Shown in pieces: positions 11,190 to 21,905 of a stretch of DNA of 64,000 nt (position 1 is the first letter of the stretch; each line of letters begins with the position of its first letter). Origin of the DNA: Xanthostigma xanthostigma (taxonomy: Eukaryota > Arthropoda > Insecta > Raphidioptera > Raphidiidae); assembly GCA_963575645.1 (NCBI GenBank), contig OY754468.1, positions 48,557,665 to 48,621,664 on the forward strand, written 5' to 3'. The notes under the pieces are model-generated. The model made no database searches. It saw only the letters and a list, made by a program, of their open reading frames with translations, and was not told the origin of the DNA. The position numbers and the translations under genes were made by a program.

Positions 11190-11632
11190 GAAAAACAAGA
11201 AACGATAAAATTTGTAGCATACTTTTGCTTTTCTAACCAGACATATTCACCCAGGGGCAATGCAAAATAAAATAAAACGTGTTTTCAATTCCCCGAACAA
11301 AAAAAAATATATTATTTATTCTATTCACTATTAAGGGATCACCTAAATCATTTTGAAAGGGACTTGACACGACACAAAGTTGAATTTTTTTATTCACAAT
11401 TTATAAAATAAAGTCAGTCATATTTATTTTATTTTTTAAAAACAAGAGATTTTTTTTGTGTAAAAATATTTAAATGTTAAAGTAAACTTTCTAATACACT
11501 AATAATCAGTGCCGGATTAAGACTCCTTGATGCCCTAAGCATTTTTTGCTTATGGGCCCCCATCTCTAATATGTTCAGTTTATAAAAAAATTCACATTGA
11601 TAGAAAAAAGTTTAAAAGCATAGATTTTTAAG
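11190..11632 (+). repeat. segmental duplication, copy 1
   Basis: This segment recurs almost base for base at 14078-14521, differing mainly in poly(A) run lengths. It spans the first ~125 bp of the hAT MITE at 11507. Confidence 0.9.
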
Positions 11633-12001
11633 AAAAAAATTGAATTTTACTATCAATACTCTCATTGAAAATTTGGCTCTCTATAAAATCGGACCTTACG
11701 ACATTTTTATACAATTAATAGAAACAAAGTTTCAAAACTTTAAAATTAATAAAATTGACCCTTAAGAAATAATGTTTTTTTCGATTTAATTTTCAAAAAT
11801 AATTTATTATTTATATTTAACTTTTATACTTCTAAAGACATATCAGTCGATCAAATTTTTGAGAACATGACAAAAAGAAAAAAAAATTGTTGACACGGTT
11901 TAGTGAAGTACTTTTAATTTCTGAGATGTGCTTCTTGGTGCCCCCTGAGACGTGATGTCCTAAGCAATTGCTTATTTTGCTTATAGGTTAATCCGGCACT
12001 G
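11507..12001. mobile_element. hAT-type MITE
   Basis: The terminal inverted repeats are CAGTGCCGGATTAA and TTAATCCGGCACTG. They are flanked by a 7/8 matched target duplication, CTAATAAT (11499-11506) and CTAATCAT (12002-12009). It is 495 bp. The subterminal GCCCTAAGCA and TCCTAAGCA motifs are also inverted. Confidence 0.88.
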
Positions 12002-12009
12002 CTAATCAT

Positions 12010-12920
12010 TAGTTTGTAATTGATATTTTGAGGGAGAAATAACAAGTTTTACTTCAAAAAGGCTTGTCGAATTTTTTAAAATATAATAAGAGCAGGAAAG
12101 CTTTGAACAACTTCAATCAAGACAGTAAAAAATAGTAGTTTATATGAAATTTATTGTGTACGTGAAATGTTGAAACGAGGTTAACCAATTTTAACAGTCA
12201 CACGAGTCAAACTATCATTAAGTTCGAGATACACACTACATTTTTTAATGTACTTCCTATAAATAGCTGGTTTTTACTTCATAATAAATAGTTTTTACAG
12301 ATCTATGCGTGTCGATTTACAATTTGGGTTGTTTACTAAAACTACAGATCTACTTTGCCGTCTCTGTTCCTCTTACACTGTTAAACGATAATTGGCAGAA
12401 CGTTTCTGGAAATTACTGTTGGATTGGTTACGCACGCATGAAAAGTAGCTAATTTACGGGTGTTACGTGTATGTGTAAAAAATCTGCCTCTACTGGTATT
12501 CGAACCTCGTTCATTCTGATTGCAAGTCGTGACGTGTTAGCATCTTTGACAACTCTCATATTTTATGCAAGAATTCAGAGAGCACTTGTTTGTTCATTAA
12601 ACACATTAAGTGGTGAAGAGATTTCTCATTTTAATTATAATATTCTAAGTGCACTGCCATCTCGTAATACCTTCCAGTACCAGTTTTCTCAAGTTTCATT
12701 AAATAACCCAACTGCCACGTTTAATGTATTCTTCCTTTGTTTATTTTGTTGTCGTCTCAGTTAACACGCGACGCTTATGTTTAGAGTTTATTCAGCGTGT
12801 ACGGGGTCGACTTGTTCACTAGATAACGCGCCCGGCTTCGCTCGAATAAAAATTCGTGATCTATTATAAAGAGGTAAAAAATAACTCTAATAATTTAGAG
12901 TGATGATGATCCTGTTTAAA
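12010..12920. other. no gene; weak tRNA-like and Helitron tail
   Basis: At 12480-12545 the minus strand has a degenerate tRNA-like stretch (GACTTGCAATCAGAA, GGTTCGAATACC). At 12819-12850 the minus strand shows a Helitron 3' end (AGCCGGGCGCG leading to CTAG|T). The 97-codon open frame here has no recognisable domain. Confidence 0.4.
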
Positions 12921-13225
12921 TGTTGGAAGATTAAAAGGATGAATCCTGGTGGCATAGGATCGATGAACTAAGCAAATACTGAAGGTTTTTTTTTATTGCA
13001 TTTGATTGTCTGACGTTTCGGCAATCTTTATGCCATCTTCGGAGAATCAATGCTGTCTGTTTTCTCAGTATTGTTGTTAGGTATAAAACAGACAGCATTG
13101 ATTCTCCGAAGATGGCATAAAGATTGCCGAAACGTCAGACAATAAAATGCAATAAAAAAAACCTTCAGTATTTGCTTAGTTCATCGATCCTATGCCACCA
13201 GGATTCATCCTTTTAATCTTCCAAC
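12921..13225. repeat. ~141-bp perfect-like inverted repeat with hammerhead-like motifs
   Basis: The arms 12921-13063 and 13085-13225 are almost identical reverse complements with a ~21-bp loop. Each arm contains CCGAAGA, T, stem GGC/GCC, GAAACGTC (plus strand in the right arm, minus in the left). ATAAAGAGGTAAA occurs on both outer sides (about 12866 and 13226), as if a Helitron sequence had been split by the insertion. Confidence 0.85.
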
Positions 13226-13443
13226 ATAAAGAGGTAAAGTTTGCATGTAGGAGATAATCTCCGAAACTACTCATTCGATTTAAAAAAATTTCACCAATAT
13301 TTAGAATGGACCTTCAGAATGGACATAGGCTATATATTATCGTGGTAAAATAGAAGCGCTTTACGTGGTGACCAATTTCGAAACATAAATCGACGAAAAG
13401 ACAGTGGCAATCTACAATTTCGGGCGAAGCCGGGCCACGCCGC
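13226..13443 (+). mobile_element. Helitron 3' part (decayed)
   Basis: It contains AAAGTTTGCATGTAGGAG and TCTCCGAAACTACTCATTCG, then CGGGCGAAGCCGGGCCACGC. The expected terminal CTAG reads CTAT. It parallels the complete copy at 36135-36374. Confidence 0.7.
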
Positions 13444-13598
13444 TATTAATTAACTTGCGTCGATCATTAGCTCGAATTTATGATTAATTGCTCGCGACGC
13501 ATTTTTATAGGTTATGATATTTTATTCCCTCATCGCTAACTTTTCAACCGTTTGTCAAAAAATCTTTAAAAAATTCTTGAATGTTACGTAAGTTCTGG

Positions 13599-13787
13599 TT
13601 TCCTAAGAAACGATACCGTAATATAGCGGCCGTAATATGACACAAAAAAGTGTGGCTATGAAGTAAATGTATATGCGGTTTTATAACATAAAAAAGCGGA
13701 ATACATTTACTTTTATGCACACGTTTTGTGACGTCATTCATCGTTATATTACAGCCGCTATGTTATTTTACTGCTGTCTTAGGAAGC
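13599..13787. mobile_element. small MITE
   Basis: The inverted ends are TTCCTAAGA...TAATATAGCGGC and GCCGCTATGTTA...TCTTAGGAA (~40 bp each, imperfect) around a ~110-bp core. Confidence 0.6.
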
Positions 13788-14029
13788 TACTTTAACTGAA
13801 AAATATTACGATCACAATTCAATAATCAGTTTACGATAAAAACTGCTTAAATCTTAAATTTTTTACAAAGAAAGGATATATTTTTATTATTTTTTAAAAT
13901 AGACCTTTTAAAGTTTATATTATTTATGAAGTTTAGTTTTTTAAAAAAGTTTTAAATGTTTGACGATAATGTTTATAAATTATTTTATGTTTTTAATTTT
14001 GTGACTTTTTACTAGACATTTTTAAGGTC

Positions 14030-14077
14030 CTGAAGAAGCCAAGAATTTCTGCCGAAACGTTGACTATTAAATGATGT
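14030..14077 (+). ncRNA. hammerhead-like motif, degenerate
   Basis: It reads GGTC, CTGAAGA, a poor stem-loop, GAAACGTT, GAC, so the GTC/GAC pair can form the start of stem I. The stem II strands (GCC ... GCC) no longer pair. It is probably the end of a Penelope-type insertion, and it abuts the segmental duplication that starts at 14078. Confidence 0.4.
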
Positions 14078-14521
14078 GAAAAACAAGAAACGATAAAATT
14101 TGTAGCATACTTTTGCTTTTCTAACCAGACATATTCACCCAGGGGCAATGCAAAATAAAATAAAACGTGTTTTCAATTCCCCGAACAAAAAAAAAAATAT
14201 ATTATTTATTCTATTCACTATTAAGGGATCACCTAAATCATTTTGAAAGGGACTTGACACGACACAAAGTTGAATTTTTTTATTCACAATTTATAAAATA
14301 AAGTCAGTCATATTTATTTTATTTTTTAAAAACAAGAGATTTTTTTTGTGTAAAAATATTTAAATGTTAAAGTAAACTTTCTAATACACTAATAATCAGT
14401 GCCGGATTAAGACTCCTTGATGCCCTAAGCATTTTTTGCTTATGGGCCCCCATCTCTAATATGTTCAGTTTATAAAAAAAATTCACATTGATAGAAAAAA
14501 GTTTAAAAGCATAGATTTTTA
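14078..14521 (+). repeat. segmental duplication, copy 2
   Basis: A near-identical copy of 11190-11632. It stops ~125 bp inside the hAT MITE, so that MITE is truncated here. The duplication therefore post-dates the MITE insertion. Confidence 0.9.
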
Positions 14522-15404
14522 GGAATAAAATTTTTGGTGAATAAAAATTGTTTTTATATTAGCCTTGTATCCCGTATAATTTTATCATACCATAATACCA
14601 AGATGTATTTGATTTTGTTAATAAAAACTGCTGTTAATTTGAAAACTCTATAATCTGGGGGAAAAAATAAAAATATTTTATGAAAAACATAGCTACGGAG
14701 CCCTAATTTATGTGTGCCTGACTAGTTTTTAACCGTTTTGTTAGAGGGCGCTAATGAAAATATAATCGATAGCAAAATTTTTTCGCAAAAATTACATACA
14801 TAAATAGCAGATGCGTGTACACAAAATTCGATTACGCGCATGCGCCTATAAGAAGCGTGCTGCGGATATGATAATGAGAACAAACAGAAGGGTTGAATTA
14901 TAAGGTTGCATTAATGGTTAAAGGAATATACAGTGGAAACTCATATATTGTGAGTTTCCTGATAGCTTATCTCTTTATACGTAACTGATATAATTATTCA
15001 GTTTGCGATGCCACATAAGCAGGTTGCGTGCAAACGGTTCGTGTAGACAAGAATTTATGGACGTCCGGAAATTAAATCGGTCCATAATGAAGAAAAATGT
15101 ACTCCCAGAAAAGTTTACTTTATCCATTAGAAAAAAGATTTTCATCAAAACGTTATTTTCCTATATTATTATAACTAGTGTTCCGCCCAGTGTTCCAAAT
15201 GCGACCGTAGTTCATTAAATTTTTAAGTTTAATAATACCGTTCATTGAGAATCTCCGCGGTTTAAAACAATAATAACAAGGCAGTTCAATCCCGCTCCAT
15301 TGCCCGTTAATAGTCTTCAAGAAAGTAAACGTCATTTAATACATTTTTTTTTACATTTTCTAAAATATATGTTTTTTTCAGTGCAACAACATTGGGGCCA
15401 TTCA
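14522..15404. other. no gene recognised; one repeat fragment
   Basis: About 15240-15320 (minus) shares GAGCGGGATTGAA, GCCTTGTTA and AAACCGCG with 18690-18720 (plus), so it is a piece of an unnamed repeat. A small hairpin GGAAACTCA/TGAGTTTCC lies at ~14936-14960. Confidence 0.4.
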
Positions 15405-15550
15405 AGTATTACGTAAGCACCAACGGGGGGACGCTGGGTCTTTGCTTAGCTTATTTTTGATGACATGGGAGACGGGGGGGTCTAGATGGTGATTCTCTGA
15501 TTTTTCGGCAAAATTGTATGAATTATAATATAGCAACCCTACTTGATGTT
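15405..15550 (+). repeat. G-rich repeat unit (TCTAGATGGTGATTCTCTGA)
   Basis: GGGGGGGTCTAGATGGTGAT, then TTCGGCAAAATT, recurs at 16616 and 16824. These are parts of a family with GGGGCCATTCAAGTATTACG at its start. Confidence 0.6.
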
Positions 15551-15551
15551 G

Positions 15552-16415
15552 TACATACCGCTAAATTAGCGGTATGTGCTTTATTATCGTTTTGTGCGTC
15601 AGAGCTGACTTTCGTTCATATAAGAAGTTATATCTAAGTTAATTTCACACGAAATCCATTCAAATTGAAGCTTTTTGAAAAGAGGAGATTCTGATCTATA
15701 AAACAGAACCATTTTTAAATCAATTCGAGTTCATAAATACTATTAAAATTGTAATTGAAAATTACAAACAGCAGTTGTCGGTTGGTCTATAGGTATGTAC
15801 GTCACGACTCTACAGATCGCAATTTGGTCGGATTGCCTTGGGTTATATTTTATTCACTTTGTTTAGTATCAGACCAGAACCTTATTTAAATTCACATAAA
15901 TGTGTTCAGTAGTTTAGTTTTTATAAACAGTTTTATTTTATTATTTTTGACAGATAATAGTTTTTTTTTTTTTTAATATAGGTTTTATTGGCTTTTGTTT
16001 TTAGTAACATTTAGCCACGACAAATATTTATTTATTATTTTAACATTCCTTTCTTATACTTAAGTAATTAGACAGGGACACAATAGAGGGATGGACCAGA
16101 TAATAGTTAAAATATAAAAAAAAAAACTTTAAAAAAATACCTATTACTGTTATTGTAATGTAGTGTATTACGTAGAATAACTGCTCCACTTCTATACCAC
16201 AATAACAACGCAAGCTGGGATATCAGAATGGCCGAGTGGTTAAACGCGTAGTACAGTAATAGCAAGGTGCCGAGTTCGATTCCCGCTGACTCAAGTAATA
16301 TATATTTTTTTTCTATTCCATTTTATTTTTCTATTTTTTTAATTGTTTTTTTTTAAATCTATTTTCTCAATTTTTTTTCATTATAATATGTACAGTGGAA
16401 AAAATGCGGGATGTG
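15552..16415 (+). mobile_element. tRNA-like-bearing element, copy 2
   Basis: An inverted copy of 6954-7671 with a tRNA-Leu/Ser-like block at ~16222-16295 (plus: GAATGGCCGAGTGGTTAAAC, GAGTTCGATTCCCGCTGA). It is longer because a poly(A)-tailed sequence is inserted at 15963-16097. The left end has the hairpin ACCGCTAAATTAGCGGT. Confidence 0.7.
15963..16097 (-). pseudogene. retroposed poly(A) sequence (3' UTR-like)
   Basis: It is flanked by an 11-bp direct repeat, AGATAATAGTT (15952-15962 and 16098-16108), that occurs once in the sister element near 7275. Read on the minus strand the insert ends CCAATAAAACCTATATT followed by ~14 A. This gives a poly(A) signal ~10 nt before a poly(A) tail, the mark of LINE-type retroposition. 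The source transcript is not identified. Confidence 0.7.
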
Positions 16416-16440
16416 CACTTTTGGTTTTGTCAACTATTTT

Positions 16441-17020
16441 GTTTCTGTTACGTTAAAGAAGTACTTTCGTTTGTATGTTTAACTGTTTTGTTAAACGTTT
16501 GTTATTGTAAATAAATAATTTCCACCACGAACTAGTACAGTTTTGTCACAATATTTTACTGGATTCGCCAGAAATAGCCCGGTAATTTAAAACCGTTTAT
16601 AACTAAGGAGAGACAGGGGGGTCTAGATGGTGATTCTCTGATTTTCCGGCAAAATTATATGAATTATGATATGGCAAGCCTTACTTGTTGTTTCGTTTCT
16701 GTTACGTTAAAGAAGTACTTTCGTTTGTGTGTTTAACTAGAACAGTTTTGTTACAATATTTCACTGGATTCGCCGAAAATAGCCTGGTAATTTAAAACCG
16801 TTTATAACTAAGGAGAGACGGGGGGGGGTCTAGATGGTGATTCTCTGATTTTTCGGCAAAATTATATGAATTATGAATGAATATGGCAAGCCTACTTGTT
16901 GTTTCGTTTCTGTTACGTTAAAGAAGTACTTTAGTTTGTGTGTTTAACTAGAACAGTTTTGTTACAATATTTCACTGGATTCGCCAGAAATAGCCCGGTA
17001 ATTTAAAACCGTTTATAATG
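16441..17020 (+). repeat. three tandem copies of a ~210-250-bp unit
   Basis: GTTTCTGTTACGTTAAAGAA starts units at 16441, 16695 and 16906. Each unit runs through TTTCACTGGATTCGCC and TTTAAAACCGTTTATAA. The first two also carry the GGGG-TCTAGATGGTG block. Confidence 0.85.
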
Positions 17021-17467
17021 TGTGTGTATATGTAGCCGAGACCGTGTCTTAAGGCTAAGTGAAAGCAAAGGGAGTATTGCAGATATAGCGGTATGTGCAT
17101 AACTAAGGAGTGTAGTTTGTTTTATGTTACATAAATATTTACCCACAGTGCCGGTTTACATATAAATCCTGGGACGAAGCGTATTAACGTTACGCGACAG
17201 ATAATGTATGCAAACGTTATGTACAGGACGAACATTCGCGGATATACGCTGGGTGCGTGATGGCAGCACCGTCTACCGTCCGCAATTTTACATGCCCTTA
17301 CAACAGTGTGTCAAATGAACATTTTTCAAATAACTGAAATAATAATTAAAGAAAACATTCAATTATTGAAATTTGTATACCCAGTTAAGGAGATTATATA
17401 GGTATAGTTGTTACACTGAAAAAAAAGCATATTGAGTTTAATTATTAGGAAAAATGTATAAAAAAAA
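17021..17467. other. no gene recognised
   Basis: GCGGTATGTGCATAACTAAG (17089) echoes the hairpin end of the tRNA-like-bearing element. Nothing else is recognised. Confidence 0.4.
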
Positions 17468-18070
17468 CTAGCGGTCCCGTCCGGTTTCACACGGGTGTAA
17501 AAGAACGAATGGGGAAGGGAGAAACATGAGTACACACATTCATCTTAGTTTGCCGAGATGAATGTTGTATCCAAATTTCATGATGATCGGAGTTACCGTT
17601 CAAAAGTTTTTATCGAAAAAAAGCAGTATTTATACTTTTTTTAACTAATAAATTTTTTTTTAATTAATTTGATAGAATTAAAATAAATTTAAATGTAAGC
17701 CTTAGAAGAAAGCAATGTAGAAAATAAAAAAAAAAATTAAAATGTATTCGCCCAACGTGGGGCTCGAACCCACGACCCTGATATTGACAGTCGCATGCTC
17801 TACCGATTGAGCCAGCCGGGGTTGTGTACTCAGAACGCTAATATGAGTATATTTAGTTAGTGCATTTCACCTGAATAGAAACTTATTTTTGAGATACATT
17901 TTGCAACATTTTTCATTAATGCTCCGCTCCTAGGTCGCAGCGTGCTATTATATAGCCTATAACCTTCCTCGATAAATAGGCTATCCAACAAAAAAAATTT
18001 TCAATTTGAACCAGTAGTTCCTGAGATTAGCGCGTTCAAACAAACAAACAAACTCTTCAGCTTTATATAA
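17468..18070 (-). mobile_element. Helitron, Lep1-like, with tRNA-Lys-like block
   Basis: The minus strand ends GGGACCGCTAG|T. The 5' side has AAAGCTGAAGAGTTTGTTTG, but the TCTATACTAAT start is replaced by an A/T run. The tRNA-Lys-like block is at 17749-17821 (minus). Confidence 0.8.
17749..17821 (-). pseudogene. tRNA-Lys-like sequence inside a Helitron
   Basis: The minus strand reads CCCCGGCTGGCTCAATCGGT, then GGGTCGTGGGTTCGAGCCCC and ACGTTGGGCG. It matches the tRNA-Lys pattern in D arm, T arm and acceptor. The anticodon loop reads GACTGTCAATA rather than GACTCTTAATC, so it is not a normal tRNA-Lys. Confidence 0.6.
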
Positions 18071-18111
18071 AAAAAAAAAAAAATAAAAAAAAAATAAAAA
18101 AAAAAAAATAA
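18071..18111 (+). repeat. A-rich simple repeat
   Basis: A run of A broken by single T residues, between the Helitron and the LINE fragment. Confidence 0.9.
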
Positions 18112-18645
18112 ACAAACTAAGAATAATAAGTCAATTGAGATTAGCGAACACTAACAAAATTCAAATATATTTTAATAATTCAAAACACACCATAGATTGT
18201 GAGGAAATGTGTCTTAATTGTAATTTGAAGGTGAAAGAAAGTTTGTATCATTTTATGATAGAATGTCCACTCTACAGTATTTATAGAAATCATTATTTTA
18301 AAAAATATTTAGCATCAAATAAATATGACTTAAGTACTCTGCAGAGATTATTAATAGTTAGCACGGCAGAAAAAGGCAACAACATTTATTACTTTACTAT
18401 TAATGCACTAAAACTTAGGGCTTTCCATCTCTGGGAATGATGTTTCAATGCGTTAGATGTAATTTTTTATTTTTTTATTTTTATATTTAGTACTATTAAC
18501 TAGTTTGTTAAAATTATTGTTTTTTGTTTGTAAAAAAAAGAATTCTATTGTATAAGAAAAAAAAAACCAACCCCCCTGTAATGGTGAATTTACCGAAATA
18601 CAGTAATTATATTATTATTATTATTATTATTAGTATAGATATAGT
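18112..18645 (+). mobile_element. 5'-truncated non-LTR retrotransposon (LINE) 3' end
   Basis: The frame opens with LRIISQLRLANTNKIQIYF and continues with a Cys/His motif, CLNCNLKVKESLYHFMIECP. This is the zinc-knuckle-like region after the reverse transcriptase of CR1/Jockey-group LINEs. It stops at 18438-18440 (last residues AFHLWE). A ~170-bp 3' UTR and an (ATT)n tail at 18614-18642 follow, as expected for a truncated insertion. The reverse transcriptase itself is absent. Confidence 0.75.
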
Positions 18646-18719
18646 ATAGTCCACGAAGACTATTAGCGCCGCTAGCGGACAATAGAGCGGGATTGAAGTG
18701 CCTTGTTAAACCGCGAAGC

Positions 18720-19410
18720 TTTTCAACCCCTTCGGACCTGAATTTTATATTTTTGAAGCACAAAATATTTCTTAGGTTGTTGGGCTTATTTAGGGTGTAA
18801 TGAAGGTATCTTCAGGGAAAAACTAGACTTAACATTTACAGAATTTTGGAAAATTCTATGTCCATCAAATTGGTCAACTTCAAGGTCAAAAAAATTTTTT
18901 TTTAACGCGGTAATCACTAATTACTTTTTAAGTATAATTAGTAAAGTTAACGTCATAATATTAAAATAAATATCCACATAAGAAAAATAGTAAATTACAT
19001 CATGAAAATACGTAAGTTATACTAAGTAATACAGAGTCTTTATAGCCCAGAAAAGAATAATAAGGCTAATTTTCAACTTAAAGCCTAGAGAAAGCTGTAA
19101 AGCAATTTTTAAAAATAAAAATATCTTAACTTTCTGGGGAGTTTACATCTATGAGCTTATAACGTTTCTTTACGATTCGAATTTATTGCTAACCAACAAA
19201 AATGAAGTTAAAAACTATAGTACAAGACACAATAATTTGTCTATAAAACATAGAACATCCTTTTACGAAAAATGTGCTATATATAAAGGCAATAAACTAC
19301 ATGAAAAACTTCCTCAAAATTTGAGGAAATGTACAAATATAAATTCTCTAAAAATTACACGCGTTAGAATAGTATTTCCACTGAAATGACCGCCAGAACC
19401 GAAGGGGTTA
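18720..19410. mobile_element. possible element with AACCCCTTCGG ends
   Basis: CAACCCCTTCGGACCTG near 18724 and AGAACCGAAGGGGTT near 19395 are inverted. They enclose the LINE remnant at 19030-19386. The pair could be true ends of one element or chance; the arms are only ~12 bp. Confidence 0.3.
19030..19386 (+). mobile_element. LINE reverse-transcriptase C-terminal fragment
   Basis: Open without a stop after 19029: YRVFIAQKRIIRLIFNLKP, then ILTFWGVYIYELITF, YSTRHNNLSIKHRTSFYEK and KGNKLHEKLPQNLR. These are the usual C-terminal motifs of Jockey/CR1-type reverse transcriptases (QKRxIR, YNTRxxxNL, KLxNxLP). It is a fragment with no start, ended by TGA at 19387. Confidence 0.75.
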
Positions 19411-20326
19411 AAAAAGTTTTGAAAATTATGTAGTATTCAAATTTTATTCACGATCGTAATTTAACAATCGGTGAGAAAATCAACGTTCCATATATCCGTT
19501 AAACAAATCAGTACAGCGCATGCGTCAGTATGTTACGACACACGCTATTCTCCTGGGGGTGACACACAACGTCTCCCTAGTTTATAAGAGCGTCGCGACG
19601 CTCTATTCGAGCTATGCTCAAATTTTACTAATAATGAATTATAACTACCGACCTCATAATTTATGTAGGTTTTTAATTGTATTTACAACGGGACAGTCGC
19701 GCAAAATTAAAATTCACACTTATGATATAATCCAGCCTCTGTTTTTACAGAAAATTACAATTGTGTGTGATATAATAATAATAAAGATTAAATATAATAA
19801 TGAAGTTTTGAATTTAATGTAAAAAGGACACACATAAAAGGTTATAGTAACTAGCGCCGACCTCAAATTTTTTTTTAATTATTTTACTTCTCGAACGCTG
19901 CTCAATTTTTTAAACTTTTTATTTTTTAGTGGATCTTTTCACGTTATTAAGCGCCTTCTTCCTTAATATTTGACAAATAAACTAAAAACTTATTTATGGG
20001 AGCACCCTAAAGATATGATCTACAATTGGTTTACAAATGCTGAAAAATGAAGTAACATATATTTAAAAAAAACTTCTTGATCAAAAACAACTGAACCGAT
20101 TTTAAGAAAAACTACACGGGACCAATCCGTGGGCATTCTAAACAAAATGGTGTCGAAATTTTATAAATCGGTTAACCATTCGAAAAGTTATGGCTAAACA
20201 AACATTAAAAAAAAGAAATGAATTGATTAACTGACAAATTCTTTTTTGGAAGTCGATAGAAAATTTCCTTCCTATAAAACCGATTCGAATAATTTTTGAA
20301 GACGGTAAAAAACCTTTTTGTCGAAA
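19411..20326. other. no gene recognised
   Basis: It contains a perfect 18-bp palindrome AGAGCGTCGCGACGCTCT (19587-19604). Near 20085-20115 is AACTGAACCGATTTTAAG, which resembles (inverted) 6160-6180. Open frames up to 100 codons show no domain. Confidence 0.4.
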
Positions 20327-20925
20327 CGTTAGATATACAGTATGTAAACACGTAAGGTGCACATAGGGAAATTATAACATTGGGAAAAAATGACTGGATC
20401 AGAGTGAGCCTTGAAATCTTGTTTTTCAATTTGACAGATAATAATCTTTTGCAAAATGAATGTGTATACTACCGAAGAAAATATTCTAATGATTACAACA
20501 TAATCGGACTTTTTTTATTAATGGGACATTAAATTTCCAAAAATACTTAAATATGGTGCGAGATCATATATCTCCGCCTATTCGTGTTGAACCTAAAGAC
20601 ATTGGGTCACTGATTTACCAACGCGCATACGTCATACCAGTCAGACAATTTTTGAATGAAATGTTTCCAAACAGATGGAATTGTTTTTTTGTTTTATTTT
20701 TGTACAAAAAAATTAAAATAATTATTTATAAGTGCTTTTTGTTATTAAAAAAGCCAAGTATAATAAAAATAAATCAAAATAAAATAGAAATCCTCAAGAT
20801 TACCACGATAATTTAATAGAAATAACAATTAATGCAGTCATGGCCAACTCTGATCCAAGTATTTTTTCCCAATGCTAATTTCCCTATGTGCACCTTACGC
20901 GTTTACATACTGTATATATAAAAAG
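20289..20925. mobile_element. inverted-repeat element with hammerhead-like end
   Basis: TACAGTATGTAAACACGTAA and GGTGCACATAGGGAAA (20336-20372) are repeated inverted at 20876-20913. The pairing continues inward (TTGGGAAAAAATGACTGGAT / ATCCAAGTATTTTTTCCCAA). Just outside, at 20297-20325, is TTGAAGAC ... GTCGAAACGTT, a degenerate hammerhead-like motif. Confidence 0.65.
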
Positions 20926-21357
20926 AAAAATATCAAAAGTACGTTATTTAATTGATCCATAAGATGCACTCTCCATCCAATCATTCAAGTATCGACTTGT
21001 ACAGAAAGTTTTGCATGGATAGAAAGTTCTTAGATGGGTAGTGCCACAGGACAATGTGGCAGTGTTGCAGAAAGAAAGTAGGTATACAATCGGGACGTAG
21101 TGTCTAATGGAGCAATACACTGCCACGTTTCTACAATTCAAAAGCACATCTTATTGTACAGCGTCACAATTCGCTATTTTCCTACGCCATAACCTGTCCA
21201 AATAGTCGAGAGCTGGCGACGTAGAACCCTAATATCTCATTTTATAACGAATTATTTTTTTACCGGTTTTTTGATAAGAAATCAAAAGTCTGACAGAAAA
21301 ATTCCGATTTTATAAAATTTAAATAAAAAAATAATAATCTCAATTCTATATACCTAA
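20926..21357. other. no gene recognised
   Basis: Nothing recognisable on either strand. Confidence 0.45.
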
Positions 21358-21620
21358 TCTATACTAATATATAAAGCTGAAGAGTTTGTTTGTTTGGTTG
21401 AACGCGCTAATCTCAGGAACTACTGGTTCAAATTGAAAAAAAAAAATGTTGTTGGATAGTACATTTATCGAGGAAGACTATAGGCTATATAAAATCACGC
21501 TACGACCATTAGGAGCGGAGCATTAATGAAAAATGTTGCAAAATGTATCTCAAAAATAAGCTTCTATTCAGGTGAAATGCACTAACTAAATATACTCATA
21601 TTAGCGTTGTGAGTACACAA

Positions 21621-21693
21621 CTCCGGCTGGCTTAATCGGTAGAGTACGCGGCTGTCAATATCAGCGTCGTGGGTTCGAGCCCCGCGTTGGGCG
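21621..21693 (+). pseudogene. tRNA-Lys-like sequence inside a Helitron
   Basis: CTCCGGCTGGCTTAATCGGT, then GTCGTGGGTTCGAGCCCC and GCGTTGGGCG. The anticodon loop is GGCTGTCAATA. It is non-canonical and therefore a passenger of the Helitron. Confidence 0.6.
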
Positions 21694-21776
21694 AATATAT
21701 TTTTTTTTCTATTTTCAACATTGCTTTCTTCTAAGGCTTACATTTAAATTTATTTTAATTTTATTTATTTAATTAA

Positions 21777-21905
21777 ATTACCGAAGGCATTCTAGTCGCT
21801 CACTTAGTAACGTTAGGAACGTTACACTTTTTCGTGCATGCAGCCGGTGTTTCATCCTTTTATTTTGACGTGAATCATCAATTTATAAGACGTTATCACG
21901 TCAAA
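21777..21905 (+). repeat. chimeric insert inside the Helitron
   Basis: The first 34 bases equal 38029-38062 (minisatellite family). From 21811 it continues as a piece of repeat M (GTTACACTTTTTCGTGCATG, GCAGCCGGTGTTTCATC, TATAAGACGTTATCACGTCA). Confidence 0.8.

Noticed and set aside
19587-19604. 18-bp palindrome AGAGCGTCGCGACGCTCT as an operator-like site
   Set aside because: No nearby gene and no second copy; could be chance or repeat debris.
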